Positions 5,200 to 7,035 of a DNA stretch of 7,035 nt are shown piece after piece. The stretch's first letter is position 1; the number at the start of each line of letters is the position of its first letter. Where the stretch lies: contig NZ_LSJA01000350.1 in assembly GCF_001556515.1 (NCBI RefSeq), positions 1 through 7,035 on the forward strand. The letters are read 5' to 3'. Below the pieces are notes generated by a model. The model was not told where the DNA came from and made no database searches. It was given only the letters and a program-made list of their open reading frames with translations. Origin of the DNA: Caulobacter sp. CCH9-E1. Lineage in GTDB: Bacteria; Pseudomonadota; Alphaproteobacteria; Caulobacterales; Caulobacteraceae. The translations under genes and the position numbers were made by a program.

Positions 5200-6836
5200 A
5201 GCCGCACCACCTTGTCCGCCAGGGCCGCGACGGCCTCGGAATGGGTGGCGATCAGGGTCGTGCGCCCCTGGGCGGCGCGGCGCAAGGCCGTCAGCATCTG
5301 GGCCTCGGCCGCGGTGTCGAGATTGGCGGTCGGCTCGTCCAGCAGCAGGATCGGGTCGGGCTTCAGCAGGGCGCGCGCCAGGGAGAGACGCCGGCGCTCG
5401 CCGCCGGAAAGACCGCTGCCGCGCTCGTCCAGCACGAAGTCCAGGCCGCCGGGACGCTGGGCCAGGGCGGGACCGAGGCCCGCGTCGCGGGCGGCGGCCT
5501 CGATCTCGGCGCGGGACGCGTCGCGGCGGGAGAGGGCGATGTTGTCGGCGATCGAGGCGGGCAGGATCAGCGGCGACTGGCCGGCCCAGGCGACGTCGGC
5601 CGCCGTAACCGGGCGCTCGGCGCCGTCGATCAGGACGTGGCCGCCGCTCAAGGGCGAAAGGCCCAGCAGCAGGTTCAGCAGCGAGCTCTTGCCCGCGCCG
5701 CTCGCGCCGACCAGGGCGATGATCGCGCCCGGGGCGATGTCGAGATCGAAGCCCGACACCGCCGGGGCGTCGGCCTCGGGATAGCGGATCGTCACGCTCT
5801 CGAAGCGGATCGCCGGGGCGGCGGGCAGGGGGGCGACGGCCGGGGCGGAGGCCGGCTCATCGAAGGTCGACAGACGGGCGGCGGCGGCTTCGGCGGCCTG
5901 GCGGTCGTGATAGGCGGCGGCGAGGCGCCGCATCGGGGCGTAGACCTCCGGCGCCAGGGCCAGCACGAAGAAGGCGCGCTTCAGGTCCAACTGCTCGGGG
6001 ACGGGGAAGGGCAGCAGGCGCAGCAGGTTGAAGCCGCAATAGACCGCCACCAGCGCCACCGACAGGGCGGCGAAGAACTCCAGGGCCGCCGAGGACAGGA
6101 AGGCCACGCGCAGCACCTTCAGCGTCCGCTCGGCCAGGGCCGAGGCCGAGCGGGAGAGGGCGGTGGTGGTCGTTCCCTCGGCCTCGAAGGCCAGGACCAC
6201 GGGCAGGGCGCGGACGCGGTCGAGGAACAGGCCTGACAGCCGCTCGAGGGCTTGGAACTGGGCGCGCGCCTCGGCCGCGGCGGCGGTCCCGGCCAGGATC
6301 ATGGCGGCGATGAACGGGATCAGGGTCGCTAGCATGATGGCCGCGCAGATCGGGCTGGCGATCGCCGCGACGGCGATCATCAGGAGGGGCAGGGCGGCCG
6401 CGGCCATCCGCGTGGGCAGGAAGCGGGCGAAGTAGCCGTCCATGGCCTCGACGCCTTCGACCAGGGCCGTGGTCGCCTCGCCAGCCGGACGACGCGGGCC
6501 GCCGAACACTGATCGCGCCAAATCCGCGCGAAGCTCGGCCTTGGCGCCGGCCGCGGCCGTGGCCCCGGTTCGGGCGCTGGCGTAGGCCAGCAGGGCGCGC
6601 AGCAGCATGGCCGCCAGCACGCCGGCCAGGCAGGCGCAAAAGATCAGGGGATCCCGATGGTTGGCGATCGCGTCGGCGCCGAAGGCGAGGCCCGCCGCGA
6701 AGCCGATCGCGGCCACTCCGTCCAGCAGCCCCAGGCCCCGCGCGTGGCGCAGGGCGGGGCCGGCGGTCCGGTCACGACGCTTCAGCCAAGCCTTGGAAAC
6801 GGAGGGGTGGACAATCTGTACTATGTGGGAACCCAT
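5196..6836 (-). CDS. cydD: CydD, subunit of the CydDC ABC exporter for cytochrome bd assembly
   Basis: Read from the ATG at 6836 the protein has 546 residues. The membrane domain (about 35-305) has hydrophobic spans near 36-55, 64-85, 145-185 and 245-275. Residues 292-312 (LALAPEVYAPMRRLAAAYHDR) resemble the CydD region before the ATPase; Y309 may match the tyrosine facing haem in E. coli CydDC, from memory. The nucleotide-binding domain has Walker A GASGAGKSS (377-385), Q420, signature LSGGE (476-480), Walker B ILLLDEP (496-502) and H532. It pairs with CydC in thiol export for cytochrome bd maturation. The open frame continues upstream to a GTG at 7019, but that part overlaps cydA and the palindromic operator and reads as non-coding; no start occurs between it and 6836 that is credible. 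No Shine-Dalgarno precedes the ATG. The stop overlaps the cydC GTG by 4 bp. Confidence 0.93.
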   Translation of the reverse strand: MGSHIVQIVHPSVSKAWLKRRDRTAGPALRHARGLGLLDGVAAIGFAAGLAFGADAIANHRDPLIFCACLAGVLAAMLLRALLAYASARTGATAAAGAKAELRADLARSVFGGPRRPAGEATTALVEGVEAMDGYFARFLPTRMAAAALPLLMIAVAAIASPICAAIMLATLIPFIAAMILAGTAAAAEARAQFQALERLSGLFLDRVRALPVVLAFEAEGTTTTALSRSASALAERTLKVLRVAFLSSAALEFFAALSVALVAVYCGFNLLRLLPFPVPEQLDLKRAFFVLALAPEVYAPMRRLAAAYHDRQAAEAAAARLSTFDEPASAPAVAPLPAAPAIRFESVTIRYPEADAPAVSGFDLDIAPGAIIALVGASGAGKSSLLNLLLGLSPLSGGHVLIDGAERPVTAADVAWAGQSPLILPASIADNIALSRRDASRAEIEAAARDAGLGPALAQRPGGLDFVLDERGSGLSGGERRRLSLARALLKPDPILLLDEPTANLDTAAEAQMLTALRRAAQGRTTLIATHSEAVAALADKVVRL

Positions 6837-6842
6837 GGCTTG

Positions 6843-6848
6843 AGTGTA
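6843..6848 (-). promoter_or_regulatory. Candidate -10 of the cydD promoter
   Basis: On the minus strand TACACT (6848-6843) is followed by 6 nt and then the A of the cydD ATG (6836). The FixK box centre is 40.5 bp from that A. This is class II geometry and predicts a leaderless cydDC mRNA. Confidence 0.5.
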
Positions 6849-6861
6849 GGCTGAGGCCGCT

Positions 6862-6891
6862 CCCGAACCTTGATCACGATCAAGGTTCGGG
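6862..6891. promoter_or_regulatory. 30-bp palindrome with a consensus FixK/FNR box between cydD and cydA
   Basis: CCCGAACCTTGATC (6862-6875) and GATCAAGGTTCGGG (6878-6891) are exact reverse complements around a 2-bp centre. The core TTGATCACGATCAA (6870-6883) is a perfect FNR/FixK consensus. The centre 6876.5 lies about 41 bp from predicted starts on both sides: near 6836 for cydDC and near 6918 for cydA. One operator could therefore drive both units as a class II site. The symmetry goes eight bases beyond the core on each side, more than FNR-type binding needs. Confidence 0.9.
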
Positions 6892-6904
6892 GCAATGGCC
6901 GGGT

Positions 6905-6922
6905 CTAAGGGTTTCCCCCTTG
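6905..6922 (+). promoter_or_regulatory. TAAGGG-TTTCCC element in the cydA promoter
   Basis: CTAAGGG (6905-6911) is followed by TTTCCCCCTTG. TAAGGG (6906-6911) is exactly where a -10 would lie for a class II start at about 6918, leaving a 42-nt leader. The stretch also resembles the inverted repeat upstream of fixK (minus strand TAAGGGGTTTCCCTTA), so it may instead be a regulator site. Confidence 0.4.
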
Positions 6923-6949
6923 GTCGGCCTGCGTATCGACCGTTGTCTC

Positions 6950-6953
6950 GGAG
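6950..6953 (+). promoter_or_regulatory. Ribosome binding site of cydA
   Basis: GGAG ends 6 nt before the ATG at 6960. It contrasts with the divergent cydD, which has none. Confidence 0.7.
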
Positions 6954-6959
6954 TTGTCC

Positions 6960-7035
6960 ATGGACCCCGCGGTTATCGACCTGTCGCGACTGCAGTTCGC
7001 GTTGACGGCCCTCTACCACTTCCTGTTCGTACCCC
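6960..7035 (+). CDS. cydA: CydA, cytochrome bd oxidase subunit I, N-terminal 25 residues
   Basis: Only the first 25 codons lie in the window; the frame is open at its right edge. The start MDPAVIDLSRLQFALTALYH followed by FLFVP is highly characteristic of CydA. H20 matches the conserved His19 of E. coli CydA, a ligand of one of the high-spin haems at the oxygen-reducing centre. CydA with CydB oxidises quinol and reduces oxygen with high affinity in the inner membrane. The ATG at 6960 has GGAG 6 nt upstream. It is divergent from cydDC, which supplies the assembly exporter, and shares the central FixK palindrome with it. cydB probably follows beyond the window. Confidence 0.95.
   Translation, partial: MDPAVIDLSRLQFALTALYHFLFVP

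Noticed and set aside
3637..5784. Very long plus-strand open frame (715 codons) across cydC and cydD
   Set aside because: It is antisense to two clear ABC genes. Its product is mostly Gly, Gln, Ala and Arg, the expected by-product of GC-rich codon bias on the other strand.
6837..7019. 61-codon upstream extension of cydD to a GTG at 7019
   Set aside because: It would cross the FixK palindrome and overlap cydA. The translated extension is not like any CydD N-terminus, while the ATG at 6836 gives a normal length.
1..7035. CRISPR array, tRNA, rRNA, insertion sequence or phage genes
   Set aside because: No regular spaced repeats, cloverleaf, rRNA-like stretch, transposase or terminal repeats were seen. 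The window is filled by respiratory regulation and assembly genes.

Overview
The window looks like high-GC alphaproteobacterial DNA, most probably from Caulobacter or a close relative. The main reason is the combination of fixK, fixT, fixJ and fixL with a FixT that carries a cysteine cluster inside a small receiver domain. The species call is an inference; the gene calls rest on visible motifs.

Layout. A palindromic intergenic repeat (1-51) lies just after fixK (59-721, minus). A 171-bp divergent intergenic region separates fixK from fixT (893-1255, plus). fixT converges on the fixLJ operon (fixL 1875-3362 then fixJ 1274-1882, both minus, overlapping by 8 bp). A 115-bp region upstream of fixL contains a FixK/FNR-type box and precedes an overlooked 33-codon gene for a single-span membrane microprotein (3478-3579, plus). 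The intrinsic terminator of that gene lies inside the 3' end of the convergent cydC. cydC (3589-5199) and cydD (5196-6836) form a minus-strand operon with a 4-bp overlap. It is divergent from cydA, whose first 25 codons start at 6960 and run off the window.

How the parts fit. FixL is a haem-PAS oxygen sensor kinase, FixJ its response regulator, FixK the Crp/Fnr activator downstream, and FixT an Fe-S receiver-like inhibitor of FixL. The outputs here are the cytochrome bd oxidase (cydA...) and the CydDC exporter needed to assemble it. Three TTGA-N6-TCAA boxes stand upstream of fixT, between fixL and the microprotein gene, and between cydD and cydA. They place sensor, feedback inhibitor, oxidase, oxidase assembly and the microprotein in one low-oxygen circuit.

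Most notable: the FixK-box-linked 33-aa membrane protein; a 30-bp near-perfect palindrome centred between cydD and cydA; candidate leaderless starts for fixT and cydD that fit class II spacing from their boxes; a FixK box overlapping a plausible fixL -35; and a TAAGGG/TTTCCC element about 30 bp past the FixK box towards both fixK and cydA.
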